NCBI GenBank assembly: GCA_002310075.1
Contig: DBXU01000104.1
Location: forward strand, 1,892-8,466
Source: Bacteroidales bacterium UBA1204
GTDB taxonomy: Bacteria; Bacteroidota; Bacteroidia; Bacteroidales; F082
Reading direction: 5' to 3'
Length of the DNA stretch: 6,575 nt
Shown here: in pieces, positions 5,854 to 6,575 of the stretch
Numbering within the stretch: the first letter of the stretch is position 1
Layout of the letters: each line of letters opens with the position of its first letter
Made by a program: the position numbers and the translations under genes
Notes under the pieces: model-generated
What the model was told of the DNA's origin: nothing
Database searches by the model: none
What the model saw: the letters and a program-made list of their open reading frames with translations, nothing else

Positions 5854-6575
5854 ATGATGAAGAAAGACAATAATAGAACGCCCCATTCCAAAAGCAATCC
5901 GCTGAAATTCAAAGTTACAGAGCCGGCCCAGCTGATGGAATTCCTGATGAAGAAATTCGACGGCATCAGTCGCAATAAGGTCAAACGTATGTTGGCTAAC
6001 GACACTGTATCCGTCGATGGACAAAAGACTTCACAATACGATTTCGCCCTTGAGCCTGGGATGGTTGTTGAGATCGGGAAACCCAACGCCCGGGAGCGTT
6101 TCCGCAGCCCTTGGCTGAACATCGTATACGAAGACAAATACCTTCTTGTCATTGACAAAAAAGAAGGCTTACTTACCAACAGCCCAACGAAAGAGAAAGA
6201 TACGGCCCAGGGCATACTGAACAATTATTTCATCAGCACACAGCAGCGGTGCAGGGCCCATACCATCCATCGCCTCGACCGCGACACCAGTGGCCTGATG
6301 CTTTTTGCAAAGAGCAAGGAAGTTGCCCTTATGTTTGAGGAAGATTGGAAAAATACGGTATACGACCGCAGGTATGTGGCCGTTCTATGTGGTGAAATGG
6401 AAAAAGCTGAAGGAAAGGTGGAATCATGGCTGAAAGACAACAAGGCTTTTGTCACCTATTCCAGTCCGACCGACAACGGTGGCAAGTTTGCCCAGACCTA
6501 TTATCGCACCTTGATGACACATAAAGGCTATTCATTGGTGGAGCTTACCTTGGAGACGGGCCGCAAGAACCAGAT
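5854..6575 (+). CDS. RluA-family rRNA/tRNA pseudouridine synthase, 3'-truncated by window end
   Basis: The frame is open from ATG 5854 to the window edge, giving 240 complete residues with no stop. Residues about 18-77 look like an S4 RNA-binding domain (ISRNKVKRMLANDTVSVDG, 38-56). The catalytic domain follows from about residue 90: IVYEDKYLLVIDKKEG (90-105), and the signature HRLDRDTSG (139-147) with D142 as the catalytic aspartate that attacks uridine C6. ETGRKNQ (234-240) is the start of the conserved C-terminal ETGRxxQIR segment, so perhaps 40-60 residues lie beyond the window. The enzyme isomerises specific uridines in structured RNA, but the target (23S rRNA or another) cannot be assigned. 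A second ATG at 5857 is an alternative start. It begins 14 bases after dnaB and could be read from the dnaB promoter. Confidence 0.95.
   Translation, partial: MMKKDNNRTPHSKSNPLKFKVTEPAQLMEFLMKKFDGISRNKVKRMLANDTVSVDGQKTSQYDFALEPGMVVEIGKPNARERFRSPWLNIVYEDKYLLVIDKKEGLLTNSPTKEKDTAQGILNNYFISTQQRCRAHTIHRLDRDTSGLMLFAKSKEVALMFEEDWKNTVYDRRYVAVLCGEMEKAEGKVESWLKDNKAFVTYSSPTDNGGKFAQTYYRTLMTHKGYSLVELTLETGRKNQ

Noticed and set aside
5811..6224. Minus-strand open frame of 137 codons
   Set aside because: The plus strand here encodes the S4 and catalytic domains of a pseudouridine synthase that runs to the window end; the antisense frame is a shadow.

Overview
The window reads as a stretch of chromosome from a member of the Bacteroidota, most likely order Bacteroidales (Bacteroides/Prevotella-like). 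The reasons are moderate base composition (roughly half G+C by eye), start codons that mostly lack a Shine-Dalgarno sequence and sit behind A/T-rich leaders, a TAnnTTTG-type -7 element ahead of dnaB, and protein sequences of the Bacteroidota type. This assignment is inference from style. No rRNA or other phylogenetic marker was compared. All seven genes lie on the + strand, packing is dense, and the only gap longer than 20 bases is 83 bases long.

Layout. Bases 1-399 hold the 3' part of an RsbW/SpoIIAB-type ATPase (anti-sigma/serine kinase fold). It is followed after 16 bases by a 459-residue iron-sulfur protein (416-1795). That protein joins two ferredoxin clusters, an [FeFe]-hydrogenase H-cluster-like domain and a C-terminal four-cysteine FeS domain. 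This pair resembles the accessory/regulatory genes that accompany electron-bifurcating hydrogenases in anaerobes such as Thermotoga. Several residues that tune the catalytic diiron site of true hydrogenases are replaced here, so a redox- or H2-sensing role is more plausible than bulk catalysis. An acylphosphatase gene (1795-2070) shares one base with the stop codon of the iron-sulfur gene.

Next come two nuclease genes in tandem: a compact DEDDy 3'-5' exonuclease of the PolB-exonuclease-related family (2089-2790), and five bases later a 468-residue protein (2796-4202). The latter has a Cas4/RecB-like PD-(D/E)XK nuclease with a four-cysteine cluster, followed by an RNase H-like (DUF2779-type) domain. 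In that domain the first catalytic acidic motif appears lost. An active exonuclease beside a fusion whose own exonuclease domain looks dead is the most intriguing arrangement here.

The 83-base gap carries a plausible promoter for dnaB (4286-5839), the replicative helicase. It is complete and without an intein, and it ends in an SSB-like acidic -Pro-Phe tip. The window ends inside an RluA-family pseudouridine synthase (5854 to the edge), with its S4 domain and catalytic HRLDR motif present.

The left part (ATPase, iron-sulfur protein, acylphosphatase, two nucleases) could be one transcription unit judging by spacing. dnaB probably starts a new one, with the pseudouridine synthase 14 bases behind it. 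No tRNA, rRNA, CRISPR array, insertion sequence or convincing intrinsic terminator was seen.
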